From Chitinophagaceae bacterium (GTDB taxonomy: Bacteria > Bacteroidota > Bacteroidia > Chitinophagales > Chitinophagaceae): a stretch of DNA of 64,000 nucleotides. The stretch covers positions 186,001 to 250,000 of the forward strand of contig JADKJV010000006.1 in assembly GCA_016720825.1 (NCBI GenBank), in the 5' to 3' direction. The translations under genes and the position numbers were made by a program. Numbering within the stretch: position 1 is the first letter of the stretch; every line of letters starts with the position of its first letter. A model generated the notes under the pieces. That model was not told where the DNA came from and searched no databases. It was given only the letters and a program-made list of their open reading frames with translations. Shown piece by piece: positions 55,170 to 63,200 of the stretch.

Positions 55170-56423
55170 ATGAGAAAACGTTTACCCTCCTTAACAATTT
55201 TACTCGGAACCTTATTACTTGCCCAGGCTACTCCCGCCCAGCAAACCGACCGCTTTGCCTATGCCGTTACGGATGTGCAACCCGGCGCCAACTGGAGCTT
55301 CCTGCGCAAACTCAACCTGAACACCGGCGAATACAGCCAGGTATTAATGAGCGGCGATAACATCAATTTCGTTGCTTATGATGCTACATCACGCAAACAG
55401 TTTGAGACACCCTTAACCGACAAAACGTACGGGCAACTGGCCAACGCGCCATTCGGTACCGGTGTGGCAGCTATGGCTTTTGACAAAAAGAATAATCGTA
55501 TTTATTACACCCCGATGTTTATCGACCAGCTTCGTTACATCGACATCAAAACGATGAAAGCTTATTATGTAACTGACCAGGCTTTCACCGGCAAAGCCAA
55601 CAAATCAACTGATCAGGGTAATATCGTTACCCGCATGGTGATTGCGGCCGATGGCAATGGTTATGCCATGACCAATGACGGCTCCCAGCTGATCCGTTTC
55701 ACCACAGGCAAGAAACTCACCATTACTGATCTCGGTGCTATCGCCGACGACCAGTCTAACAAAGGCGTTTCTATCCATAATTCATGCAGCAGCTATGGTG
55801 GCGACATCGTGGCTGATGATGAAGGCAACCTGTATGTATTCTCTGCACGCAACCACGTTTTTCGTGTGAATATTGAAACCAAAGTGGCTACCCATCTCGG
55901 TACCATCAGCGGTCTTCCCAGTAATTTCACCGTAAATGGTGCAGTCGTAAATGAAAACAACCAGGTAGTTGTTGCCAGCGCCATGGAATCAAATTCATAC
56001 TTCAGTGTGGATATGAAAACACTCGTTGCCACACCGTATAAACTGACCGGCACCGTATGGCATACTTCTGACTTAGGTAACAGCAACATGCTGGTATCCG
56101 GCAATAAAGCCAAAGGCGGAACTGTTGACCTGATCAGCCGCCAGACACCCGGTAACAACGACAATACCATCAGCATTTTCCCCAACCCCGTTACCAATAA
56201 CCAGTTCATGATGCAGTTTAGCCAGCTGGCTCCCGGCGACTATACCATCCGCATCACCGATGTAATGGGACGTGAAATCATGCAGCAGCCTGTAACTATC
56301 AGCAATGATAACCAGACGCAATTGATTCGCCTTTCTTCAGCAAACGCCCGCGGGGTGTACCTGGTGAAAGTAACCGGAGCAGCAGGTAAAGCTGTGTACA
56401 GCTCCAAACTCGTTTTACAATAA
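55170..56423 (+). CDS. T9SS-exported beta-propeller-like protein
   Basis: The start is taken as ATG 55170 (MRKRLPSLTILLGTLLLAQATPAQQ); the upstream GTG at 55164 adds two residues. 417 residues. The mature body has repeated strand patterns like a propeller (FAYAVTDVQPGANWSFLRKLNLNTGEYSQ, GVAAMAFDKKNNRIYYTPMFIDQLRYIDIKT, VVASAMESNSYFSVDMKTL). The C-terminal type A sorting signal is SIFPNPVTNNQFMM, IRITDVMGREI and VYLVKVTG...KLVLQ. Surface secretion by T9SS. Function unknown. Confidence 0.82.
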   Translation: MRKRLPSLTILLGTLLLAQATPAQQTDRFAYAVTDVQPGANWSFLRKLNLNTGEYSQVLMSGDNINFVAYDATSRKQFETPLTDKTYGQLANAPFGTGVAAMAFDKKNNRIYYTPMFIDQLRYIDIKTMKAYYVTDQAFTGKANKSTDQGNIVTRMVIAADGNGYAMTNDGSQLIRFTTGKKLTITDLGAIADDQSNKGVSIHNSCSSYGGDIVADDEGNLYVFSARNHVFRVNIETKVATHLGTISGLPSNFTVNGAVVNENNQVVVASAMESNSYFSVDMKTLVATPYKLTGTVWHTSDLGNSNMLVSGNKAKGGTVDLISRQTPGNNDNTISIFPNPVTNNQFMMQFSQLAPGDYTIRITDVMGREIMQQPVTISNDNQTQLIRLSSANARGVYLVKVTGAAGKAVYSSKLVLQ

Positions 56424-56446
56424 TCCCTGAGAATAATTGGAAAAAG

Positions 56447-56474
56447 CCGTTCCGTTCACCGGAACGGTTTTTTT
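56447..56474. terminator. Bidirectional terminator
   Basis: CCGTTCC, seven-base loop, GGAACGG, with seven T after it on the plus strand and an A-rich run before it, so it can serve both the T9SS protein gene and the convergent lipoprotein gene whose stop is at 56473-56475. Confidence 0.8.
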
Positions 56475-56847
56475 ATTTTACAGGATTCGTCCACACTTGT
56501 TTCAGCAGCATGGCTGAGTCTTTAAACCCCACACATTTCATATCTCCCCGGCCGGTAAATCCGCCGGAAGGACTGCACAACACCTGGCAATCTTTTGAGT
56601 ACAGTTCATTGAACTGGTCGCAGCAGGGTGCATTAAAAAGATAAACTGTATCACCGCGGAATTTGTAGGCATCAATGCTCATCGGTGCATCCGATGGCTG
56701 GTGCTTCCCCAGATCAGTAACCAGTGTACGTAAACAAGATGGAATCGAATCCCGGGTTGGCTCCGGATTACCCGTGGTTTTGGAAGAATGACTGCATTGG
56801 CCATTCGTAAGCAGGGCAGCGAGCGGAAACAGGACTAAGTATTTCAT
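56473..56847 (-). CDS. Small Cys-rich lipoprotein, DUF6970-like
   Basis: 124 residues, lipobox LLTNGQC at about residue 18. The mature part contains six further Cys, with pairing candidates in CCDQFNELYSKDCQVLCSPSGGFTGRGDMKC. The CCDQ..LY..C..(I/L)C(A/S)P.GG.TG.GD..C pattern is seen in a family of small Bacteroidota lipoproteins. Role unknown. Divergent from obgE across 37 bases. Ends at the shared terminator. Confidence 0.75.
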   Translation of the reverse strand: MKYLVLFPLAALLTNGQCSHSSKTTGNPEPTRDSIPSCLRTLVTDLGKHQPSDAPMSIDAYKFRGDTVYLFNAPCCDQFNELYSKDCQVLCSPSGGFTGRGDMKCVGFKDSAMLLKQVWTNPVK

Positions 56848-56872
56848 TATATGCGGTTAAAATGGGTTAAGG

Positions 56873-56880
56873 TATCTTTG
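56873..56880 (+). promoter_or_regulatory. -7 promoter element (TATCTTTG) of obgE
   Basis: Exact TAnnTTTG with transcription expected to begin around 56886. This lies at the GTG 56885 start, so a downstream start is more plausible. Confidence 0.5.
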
Positions 56881-56923
56881 CGCCGTGCCGGTTCAAACAG
56901 GACCGGCCCTTAAAATTAAGGCA

Positions 56924-57925
56924 TTGGAGAAAAGCAATTTTGTTGACCAGATCAGGATATTTTGCCGGAGCGGACATGGTGGCGCCGGAATCAAGCATTT
57001 CATGCGCAATAAATTCACGGCCATGGGTGGCCCCGACGGCGGCGATGGCGGCCGTGGCGGTCATATCATCCTGAAGGGAAACAGCAATCTCTGGACCCTG
57101 CTCCACCTCCGTTATTTCAAGAACGTACTCGCTGAAAATGGCGAATCCGGCGGCGGCAATAACTGCACCGGCCGTTTCGGTAAAGATGTAATTATAGAAG
57201 TTCCCCTCGGCACCATCGCCCGGGATGAAGAATCCGGGAAACAGGAAGTCGAAATACTGGAAGACGGACAGGAAGTGATCTGGATGGCCGGCGGCCGCGG
57301 CGGTTTGGGAAATTCCCATTTTGCCACCCCTACCAACCAGGCCCCCGAACATTCCCAACCCGGTGAAGCCGGATCTGAGGGCTGGAAAGTACTTGAACTG
57401 AAAGTGCTGGCCGATGTGGGACTCGTTGGTTTCCCCAACGCCGGCAAATCCACTTTATTAAGTGTGATCACCGCGGCCAAACCCAAAATCGCCGACTACG
57501 CATTTACCACCATCACGCCCAACCTCGGCATGGTGGAATACCGCGACGGAAAAAGTTTCTGCATCGCCGATTTACCCGGTATCATTGAAGGTGCAGCAGA
57601 AGGAAAAGGCTTAGGCCATCGCTTCCTCCGCCATATTGAAAGAAACTCCATCCTGCTCTTCCTCATACCGGCAGACAGCGCTGATCATAAAAAAGAATTT
57701 GACATCCTGGTGAATGAACTGCAGGAGTATAACCCGGAGTTGCTGCAAAAGCAATTTATCATTGCAGTAAGTAAAAGCGATATGCTGGATGATGAATTAA
57801 AAACGGCGATATCAAACGAACTGCCGAAGACTGTACCGCATTTGTTTATTTCTTCAATGACGAATAAAGGGCTTACTGAGCTAAAGGACTTGCTCTGGAA
57901 AACGTTGAATGCTCCGGTTGTTTAA
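56924..57925 (+). CDS. obgE: GTPase ObgE (ribosome-assembly/stress GTPase)
   Basis: Chosen start is TTG 56924 (MEKSNFVDQIRIFCRSGHGG), which matches the usual Obg N-terminus; the in-frame GTG 56885 would add 13 unconserved residues and coincides with the predicted transcription start. 333 residues. N-terminal glycine-rich Obg domain (GGPDGGDGGRGGHI), G domain with GFPNAGKST (P-loop), DLPGIIEGAAEGKGLG (G3) and SKSD (G4). It lacks the C-terminal OCT domain found in some homologues. Confidence 0.96.
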   Translation: MEKSNFVDQIRIFCRSGHGGAGIKHFMRNKFTAMGGPDGGDGGRGGHIILKGNSNLWTLLHLRYFKNVLAENGESGGGNNCTGRFGKDVIIEVPLGTIARDEESGKQEVEILEDGQEVIWMAGGRGGLGNSHFATPTNQAPEHSQPGEAGSEGWKVLELKVLADVGLVGFPNAGKSTLLSVITAAKPKIADYAFTTITPNLGMVEYRDGKSFCIADLPGIIEGAAEGKGLGHRFLRHIERNSILLFLIPADSADHKKEFDILVNELQEYNPELLQKQFIIAVSKSDMLDDELKTAISNELPKTVPHLFISSMTNKGLTELKDLLWKTLNAPVV

Positions 57926-57933
57926 TTTTTTTT

Positions 57934-58019
57934 ACCACTAAGGGCACAAAGTAAATACACAAAGGCCACAAGGGTTCAAACCTTTGTGGCCTTTGCGTCT
58001 CCTGAAGCGTAGGAGGGTG
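57934..58019. repeat. ACCACAAAG-type inverted-repeat element, copy 4
   Basis: Reverse orientation of the element at 16304-16405. Shared features are ACCACTAAGGGCACAAAG, CACAAAGGCCACAAGGGT/ACCTTTGTGGCCTTTG and CCTACGC. It fills the gap between obgE and the convergent chitinase-like gene. Confidence 0.85.
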
Positions 58020-58030
58020 TAAAAAATAAT

Positions 58031-59392
58031 TTAATAAGATCTCCCCACCGTATCACACGCCGCTTTCAGCAACGAATTCCCATCCACCGCATCCTGCCAT
58101 TTCTCCCACATCATCACCCCGTTCGCAATATCCTTCGCCAGTTTAGCTTTACGCTTCACCGTATACTGACCGTTATAATAAATGGTATAGTTGGTAAAAC
58201 CGCCTGCCGTTACAATAGCAGAATCATACAAAGGATTGCCGCCCTGGGATAATATTGTTTTATAGGTAAGTACTGTGTTGGATTGCGTAATACCTGAAGG
58301 CCTGCCGTATGCCGGTAAACCCAGTACACATTTGGATGCAGGCATACCACGGGTGGTGAGCCAGTAGTTTAAACAGGTTTGCGACAGTGCATAATCGCTG
58401 TGTTGTCTATAAGGAACAGTCGTATTGAAATCATCATACGCCATGATGTTGAAAAAATCGGTGTAAGCGAAAATTTCATTGCGGATGGCATCACGGAAGC
58501 TGCCGGCGTATTTACCGGCTGTGATAGCGGCAGATAAATAATAACGGCCGCCGCGGTGCAGGGAGTCGGATAATTCTTTCATTAAAGAAGTGAATGTAGC
58601 ATCCGTACCATCGCTGGTGCTGGGGAATTCCCAGTCCATATCCACGCCGTCAAAACCATAAGTGCGCACATTATTCATCACGTTGTGTACAAACGCAGAG
58701 CGGCCACCGGCTGTGGCAGCCATGTTTTTGAAATTTGTTTTACCATCGCCGCTGCCATCATTGATGCCAACAAATATTTTGGCATTATTGGCCCGGGCTT
58801 TGGCGATCACTGCACTGAGTGTGGTCGGGCTCACCACATCCAGTGTACCGCTGGTATTTACCGCGAAGAATGCATAGATCACCACATTGGTCATTCTGAA
58901 TTTGATATCGGGCACATCAGCGGGATTACGGTAAGAAGGGAAATATCCCACCACATAATATCCGAAAGGTGCAGGTGCTGTAATATTCACTGCTGTGAAT
59001 GAAGCCGCTGATCCGCTGCAGCCGGTGGCCGCACCGGTTGCATTTTTGGGGACTACGTACCAGTAATACATCACGTCAGCCGTTGCCGGTACATTGTATG
59101 ACGTGCTGGTACCACTCACCCCGGAGGCAAGTACCGTTGTGGGATTGGAGGTCGTGCCCAGGTAAACATCATAACTGGTAGCACCGGAAGCTGCGGTCCA
59201 GGATAAAGTAATGGTGGAACCGGCTGTTACAAAACTGCCGTTGGAAGGGGCCGCAATGGAAGTGCAGGAAGGAGCGGTACCGCCGCCACCACCACCGCCA
59301 CCGCCGCCGGGAGGAGGCGTGGTACCCGATTTTTTACAGGAAACATACATGACGAAAATCAGGCAAAGCCAATAAGCAGTCCGGCGTATCAT
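58031..59392 (-). CDS. GH18 chitinase-like lipoprotein
   Basis: 453 residues. Signal MIRRTAYWLCLIFVMYVSC is a lipobox at Cys19, followed by a linker with ten consecutive Gly, a fibronectin-III-like domain (about 45-135: GSFVTAGSTITLSWTAASGATSYDVYLGTT), and a GH18 catalytic domain with YYVVGYFPSYR, YGFDGVDMDWEFP (E255 as the proton donor of DxxDxDxE) and VLGLPAYGRP. Surface or periplasmic hydrolysis of chitin-type polymers is the family function. Substrate could also be peptidoglycan or other GlcNAc polymers. Its stop codon lies 11 bases past a repeat element. Confidence 0.88.
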   Translation of the reverse strand: MIRRTAYWLCLIFVMYVSCKKSGTTPPPGGGGGGGGGGTAPSCTSIAAPSNGSFVTAGSTITLSWTAASGATSYDVYLGTTSNPTTVLASGVSGTSTSYNVPATADVMYYWYVVPKNATGAATGCSGSAASFTAVNITAPAPFGYYVVGYFPSYRNPADVPDIKFRMTNVVIYAFFAVNTSGTLDVVSPTTLSAVIAKARANNAKIFVGINDGSGDGKTNFKNMAATAGGRSAFVHNVMNNVRTYGFDGVDMDWEFPSTSDGTDATFTSLMKELSDSLHRGGRYYLSAAITAGKYAGSFRDAIRNEIFAYTDFFNIMAYDDFNTTVPYRQHSDYALSQTCLNYWLTTRGMPASKCVLGLPAYGRPSGITQSNTVLTYKTILSQGGNPLYDSAIVTAGGFTNYTIYYNGQYTVKRKAKLAKDIANGVMMWEKWQDAVDGNSLLKAACDTVGRSY

Positions 59393-59441
59393 ATAACAGT
59401 CAATTTGGGCAGTAATTTAAGGATTTTAGGACGAATGGTCA

Positions 59442-59472
59442 TTGGGTAAGCCCCTTTAAAGTAGTAAGTTTG
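59442..59472 (+). promoter_or_regulatory. Bacteroidota-type promoter of the S46 peptidase gene
   Basis: TTG at 59442-59444 and TAAGTTTG at 59465-59472 are separated by 20 bases, the usual -33/-7 arrangement. The ATG follows 19 bases after the -7 element. Confidence 0.7.
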
Positions 59473-59491
59473 CCCATCTTAAAAATCACTT

Positions 59492-61657
59492 ATGAAAAGA
59501 ATACTACTGACGATTGGCCTCTGCCTGGCCATGTTCTTTAAATCCTCTGCCGATGAGGGTATGTGGCTTCCGCTCCTCCTCGGTCAACAGGTGTACGGCG
59601 ATATGGTTAAAAAAGGTCTCAAACTGACCAAAGACCAGCTGTATAACATCAACAAAGCCTCTCTCAAAGACGCGATTGTAATTTTCGGTGGCGGCTGTAC
59701 CGGCGAAATTGTAAGTTCACAGGGTCTGATCTTCACCAACCACCACTGCGGCTATGATGCCATTGCCAATGCAAGCAACATGGAGCACAATTACCTCCGC
59801 GATGGTTTTTATGCAAAAAGTAAAGCAGAAGAAATCCCTTCAACTTTATCTGTGCAGTTCCTTGTTCGTATTGAAGACCTCACGGCACTCGTGAATGATT
59901 CACTCAAAGGATTAAGCGGCAGTGACCGCGTAAAACGCCAGGCTGAAGTGCTTGCCAATATCAACAGGCGTATGAGCGATCCCACACAAAATATTGAAAC
60001 CCGTGTGAGCTCCCTGTTCAAAGGCAACCAGTTTCTCGCTTTTGTTTACCAGCGTTATACGGATATCCGCCTGGTAGGTGCACCTCCTGAGAGCGTGGGT
60101 AAATTCGGTGGTGACACCGACAACTGGGAATGGCCCCGCCACACCGGTGACTTCTCTATCTTCCGTGTGTACACTTCTGCTGATGGCAAACCTGCCAAAT
60201 ATGCCGAAACCAATGTACCCATGAAACCCAAATGGTTCCTGCCTGTTTCACTGCGTCCGCTGAAAGACGGCGACTTCGCTATGATCTGGGGTTATCCCGG
60301 CGGCACCAACCGTTATGAAAGTTCTTATGGCATTTCACTCGCTACTGATATCAACAGTCCCACACTGGTTAAACTCCGTGATGTGCGCCTGAAATATATG
60401 TTCGAGGAAATGAAAAAAGATCCTGCTACAAAACTGCAGCTGGCTTCTTCTTATGCAGGTATCGCCAACTACTGGAAATTCTATGATGGCGAAACCAAGC
60501 AGCTGCTGAAATATAATGTACTCGGACAAAAACAGGCTTTTGAAGCTAAATTCAACGCCTGGGCTAAAGGCAAACCTGAATATGAAAATATTTTTGCAGA
60601 CTGGGCTAAAGCCTACGAAGCCTGGAGGCCTTATGCCAAACTGCGCATGAATATGGTGGAAGGTATTTTCGGTTCCCCGCTCATTGGTTATGCTTCTTCC
60701 CTCACCCAGCTGGAAAATGCACTGGTGAAAACCGGTTCAAAACCTGAAGACGTGAAGAAAGCCGCCGCTGCTGCTGATGCCCAGCGCAAAGCTTTCCTGG
60801 AAGATGAAAACAAAGCATCTGACCAGAATATCCTCGGCGCTGTGCTGATGATGTTCTACAATGATGTGGACCAGCAGCAACACCCCGTTGGATTCTTCGG
60901 TAACCTGAAAAACACCGTGGGCCCCCTGACTGATGAAGCGACTTTCAAAAAATACGCAGCCGACGTTTTCAGCAAGACGATGATTTTTGACGATGCAAAA
61001 TGGAATGCGTTTATCGCAAGTCCCGACGCGAATACACTGCAGACTGACCCTGCATTTGGATTAGCCAGTGCATTCCTGACCAGCTATAACAGCAAATATG
61101 TTCCCCTGTTCCAGCAGTTCAATGCGAAGAACGCCGAATATGGCCGCTTATACCTGAAAGGCATTATGGAAATGGATCCCGTAAAAGCGAAGATGATGTA
61201 TCCCGATGCTACTTTCACTATGCGCGTAAGCTATGGTAATGTAAAATCATACCAGCCCCGCGATGCAGTGTTCTATGACTATGTAACCACTTCAAGAGGT
61301 TTACTGGAAAAATACAAACCGGGCGATTATGAATTCGACTTACCCGATCGCCAGATTGAGTTGCTGAAGAAAAAAGATTTCGGTCAGTACATGGACCCCA
61401 CCCGCAAAGACCTGGTGATTGGTTTCATTACTACAAACGACATCACGGGTGGTAACTCCGGTTCCCCTGTAATCAATGGCCGCGGCGAACTGATCGGACT
61501 TGCATTTGATGGTAACTATGAGGCCCTGAGCCATAAACTGGCTTTCGACAAGGACCTGAACCGTACCATCAACGTGGATATCCGCTATGTACTGTGGTGT
61601 ATTGATAAACTGGGTGGCGCAACGAATATCATCCAGGAATTGAAACTGATGAAATAA
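59492..61657 (+). CDS. S46-family dipeptidyl-peptidase, DPP7-like
   Basis: Periplasmic serine exopeptidase releasing dipeptides from peptide N-termini. 721 residues with a signal (MKRILLTIGLCLAMFFKSSA). The catalytic region shows TNHHCGY (H84/H85), HTGDF (D220) and TGGNSGSP (S656). The specificity residue at offset +18 from the Ser is Gly in AFDGNYEALS (about 674); Gly in DPP7-type enzymes prefers hydrophobic P1 residues, whereas DPP11 has Arg. That alignment is from memory of the Porphyromonas enzymes. It has its own promoter and terminator. S46 peptidases are typical of Bacteroidota. Confidence 0.93.
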   Translation: MKRILLTIGLCLAMFFKSSADEGMWLPLLLGQQVYGDMVKKGLKLTKDQLYNINKASLKDAIVIFGGGCTGEIVSSQGLIFTNHHCGYDAIANASNMEHNYLRDGFYAKSKAEEIPSTLSVQFLVRIEDLTALVNDSLKGLSGSDRVKRQAEVLANINRRMSDPTQNIETRVSSLFKGNQFLAFVYQRYTDIRLVGAPPESVGKFGGDTDNWEWPRHTGDFSIFRVYTSADGKPAKYAETNVPMKPKWFLPVSLRPLKDGDFAMIWGYPGGTNRYESSYGISLATDINSPTLVKLRDVRLKYMFEEMKKDPATKLQLASSYAGIANYWKFYDGETKQLLKYNVLGQKQAFEAKFNAWAKGKPEYENIFADWAKAYEAWRPYAKLRMNMVEGIFGSPLIGYASSLTQLENALVKTGSKPEDVKKAAAAADAQRKAFLEDENKASDQNILGAVLMMFYNDVDQQQHPVGFFGNLKNTVGPLTDEATFKKYAADVFSKTMIFDDAKWNAFIASPDANTLQTDPAFGLASAFLTSYNSKYVPLFQQFNAKNAEYGRLYLKGIMEMDPVKAKMMYPDATFTMRVSYGNVKSYQPRDAVFYDYVTTSRGLLEKYKPGDYEFDLPDRQIELLKKKDFGQYMDPTRKDLVIGFITTNDITGGNSGSPVINGRGELIGLAFDGNYEALSHKLAFDKDLNRTINVDIRYVLWCIDKLGGATNIIQELKLMK

Positions 61658-61673
61658 TTTAGTTCTCCTTTTT

Positions 61674-61709
61674 AAAAAAAGCCATCCGTAAAGCGGGTGG
61701 CTTTTTTTT
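61674..61709 (+). terminator. Terminator of the S46 peptidase gene
   Basis: GCCATCC, loop GTAAAGC, GGGTGGC followed by eight T, with an A-run before it (so it can also work on the other strand). Confidence 0.85.
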
Positions 61710-61716
61710 AATACAT

Positions 61717-61834
61717 TAACCACAAAGGACACAAAGTCAATTCGGAGACTCCAAAAGAATTGAAAAGTCTGAAAAGCCAGCGTGTTGGCTTTGTGTCCTT
61801 TGTATTATGTATTCCTTTGTGTCCTTTGTGGTTA
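61717..61834. repeat. ACCACAAAG-type inverted-repeat element, copy 5
   Basis: Perfect 20-bp inverted ends TAACCACAAAGGACACAAAG (61717-61736) and its complement (61815-61834), 118 bases in all. The middle repeats the right-end pattern CTTTGTGTCCTTTGT. This is the most MITE-like copy. Confidence 0.9.
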
Positions 61835-61895
61835 TGCATTTATGTATTCTTCCAAAACCTTAATAAATTCACTAACATTGCATCACCGTTTATCG

Positions 61896-62555
61896 ATGAA
61901 AAAGCTCCCGCTTTACATAACATTCCTTTTATTCACCGCCGCTGCCAATGCCCAGGTACGCTTCAGTTTATGCAACGACCTCGGCCTCCAGCGCAGTTTT
62001 AAAAAAGGCCAGCAATACTGGGCCGGCGGCCACACCCTGAGCGGTGATTTCCATTTCACTTCCACCGATGCCGCTTATTTCTGGATTTCCTATTATACCG
62101 AGGGTAAGTTTAAAAATAACCTCATAGCCACTGCCAAGTCACCGTCAACCACACCGCAACAGGTAAACTATGTAAACAATGCGCTGATGCGCTTCAAACA
62201 GTTCTCGCTGGGCTGGAAGAAATTCCTGAAAGGGAGTTTTGATGCTGACAAAAGCTGGAACATGTATGGCTTTGCGGGGTTTGGTATTATTCTCGGGAAA
62301 GTAACGAATACCCATTCAGTCAGTATTGACAGTAATGTATATGTATTGCCTGTTCGCAGCGGCAAGGCTAATTTCAAAAGACTCACAATTGATGTAGGAC
62401 TTGGTGCCGAATGGCCGATGGGTTCTGATTTTTTTGTGTATTCAGAATTGCGTGCCTGGTTGCCCACCACGTCTTATCCCAGCAAATATGTTTTTGTAAA
62501 CCGCGATGCCCCGATTGTGGGCATGCTGAATTTCGGGCTGCGGATTCTTTTCTAA
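61896..62555 (+). CDS. Small outer-membrane beta-barrel protein
   Basis: The open frame extends upstream through repeat sequence to 61782, but the native start is ATG 61896 (MKKLPLYITFLLFTAAANAQVRFSL), giving 219 residues with a signal. The mature part has strand-like alternation (RFSLCNDLGLQRSF, AYFWISYYTEGKF, FGIILGKVTNTHSVSID) and ends NFGLRILF, a barrel-type C-terminus. Function unknown. The convergent lipoprotein gene overlaps by 4 bases. Confidence 0.7.
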   Translation: MKKLPLYITFLLFTAAANAQVRFSLCNDLGLQRSFKKGQQYWAGGHTLSGDFHFTSTDAAYFWISYYTEGKFKNNLIATAKSPSTTPQQVNYVNNALMRFKQFSLGWKKFLKGSFDADKSWNMYGFAGFGIILGKVTNTHSVSIDSNVYVLPVRSGKANFKRLTIDVGLGAEWPMGSDFFVYSELRAWLPTTSYPSKYVFVNRDAPIVGMLNFGLRILF

Positions 62556-63085
62556 AATTTTATATCGAATCGTCCGTCTGTCACCGCCAGTGGTGAAGGT
62601 GCATTGTAGATATTCAGTGCATTAAAACGGAATGTGCCTGAAATTACTTTAGCTGCCGTATCATAGCGGGTGAGTGTAACGGATCCGATATTGGAAGATG
62701 AAGTAATCCATTCGTTTTCGGGAGTGAGGTTTCTTTTCACGTAATAGCCATAGTTACCGGAAAAACTGCCCTGGGTGGTGGTGGTATTGAGCTGGTAAGT
62801 GCCGGTGCCGGTTACGTTACCGAGATAAATTTCGATTTCAGTTTCGTTGGGGGAAGAAGCAAAGTTGCGTGCGTTGATCAGTACATCCTGTCCCAGCCGG
62901 CGTGCTTCCAGCAGGTTATCCGCCGGGAAAGGTCCAAATCCCTGGGGAATCCAGAAACTGCCGTTCACGGAGGCGCCGAATGTATTGGCCCCGGTTTGGG
63001 TTTCGTCCGGTAAACCGGATACTTCCTTTTTACAGGAAACGGCGAGGATAAAGAGCAGGCATAAACCTGCAAATGTGTTTTTCAT
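62552..63085 (-). CDS. Small lipoprotein, DUF6252-like
   Basis: The start is set at ATG 63085 (MKNTFAGLCLLFILAVSCKKE), so the lipobox (LAVSC) directly follows; the upstream frame to 63151 lacks support. 177 residues. The mature part begins NTFGASVNGSFWIP, a pattern seen in a family of Bacteroidota lipoproteins, followed by strand-rich sequence (NETEIEIYLGNVTGTGTYQLN). Function unknown; probably periplasmic or surface anchored. Confidence 0.7.
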   Translation of the reverse strand: MKNTFAGLCLLFILAVSCKKEVSGLPDETQTGANTFGASVNGSFWIPQGFGPFPADNLLEARRLGQDVLINARNFASSPNETEIEIYLGNVTGTGTYQLNTTTTQGSFSGNYGYYVKRNLTPENEWITSSSNIGSVTLTRYDTAAKVISGTFRFNALNIYNAPSPLAVTDGRFDIKF

Positions 63086-63200
63086 ATTGAGTATTAAACG
63101 GAAAACAGTTGTTTTTGGTATATAAACAGAAATCGTGCTAAAAATGCCCATAGCAATTCATCCGGAAGATTTTACCTTTAATATAACCTGAACCTGTTGT

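Noticed and set aside
56885..56923. GTG start of obgE
   Set aside because: Coincides with the predicted transcription start and adds residues not seen in Obg; TTG 56924 fits the family N-terminus.
61760..61895. N-terminal extension of the 62555 barrel protein
   Set aside because: The open frame exists because of the repeat sequence; the signal peptide begins at 61896.
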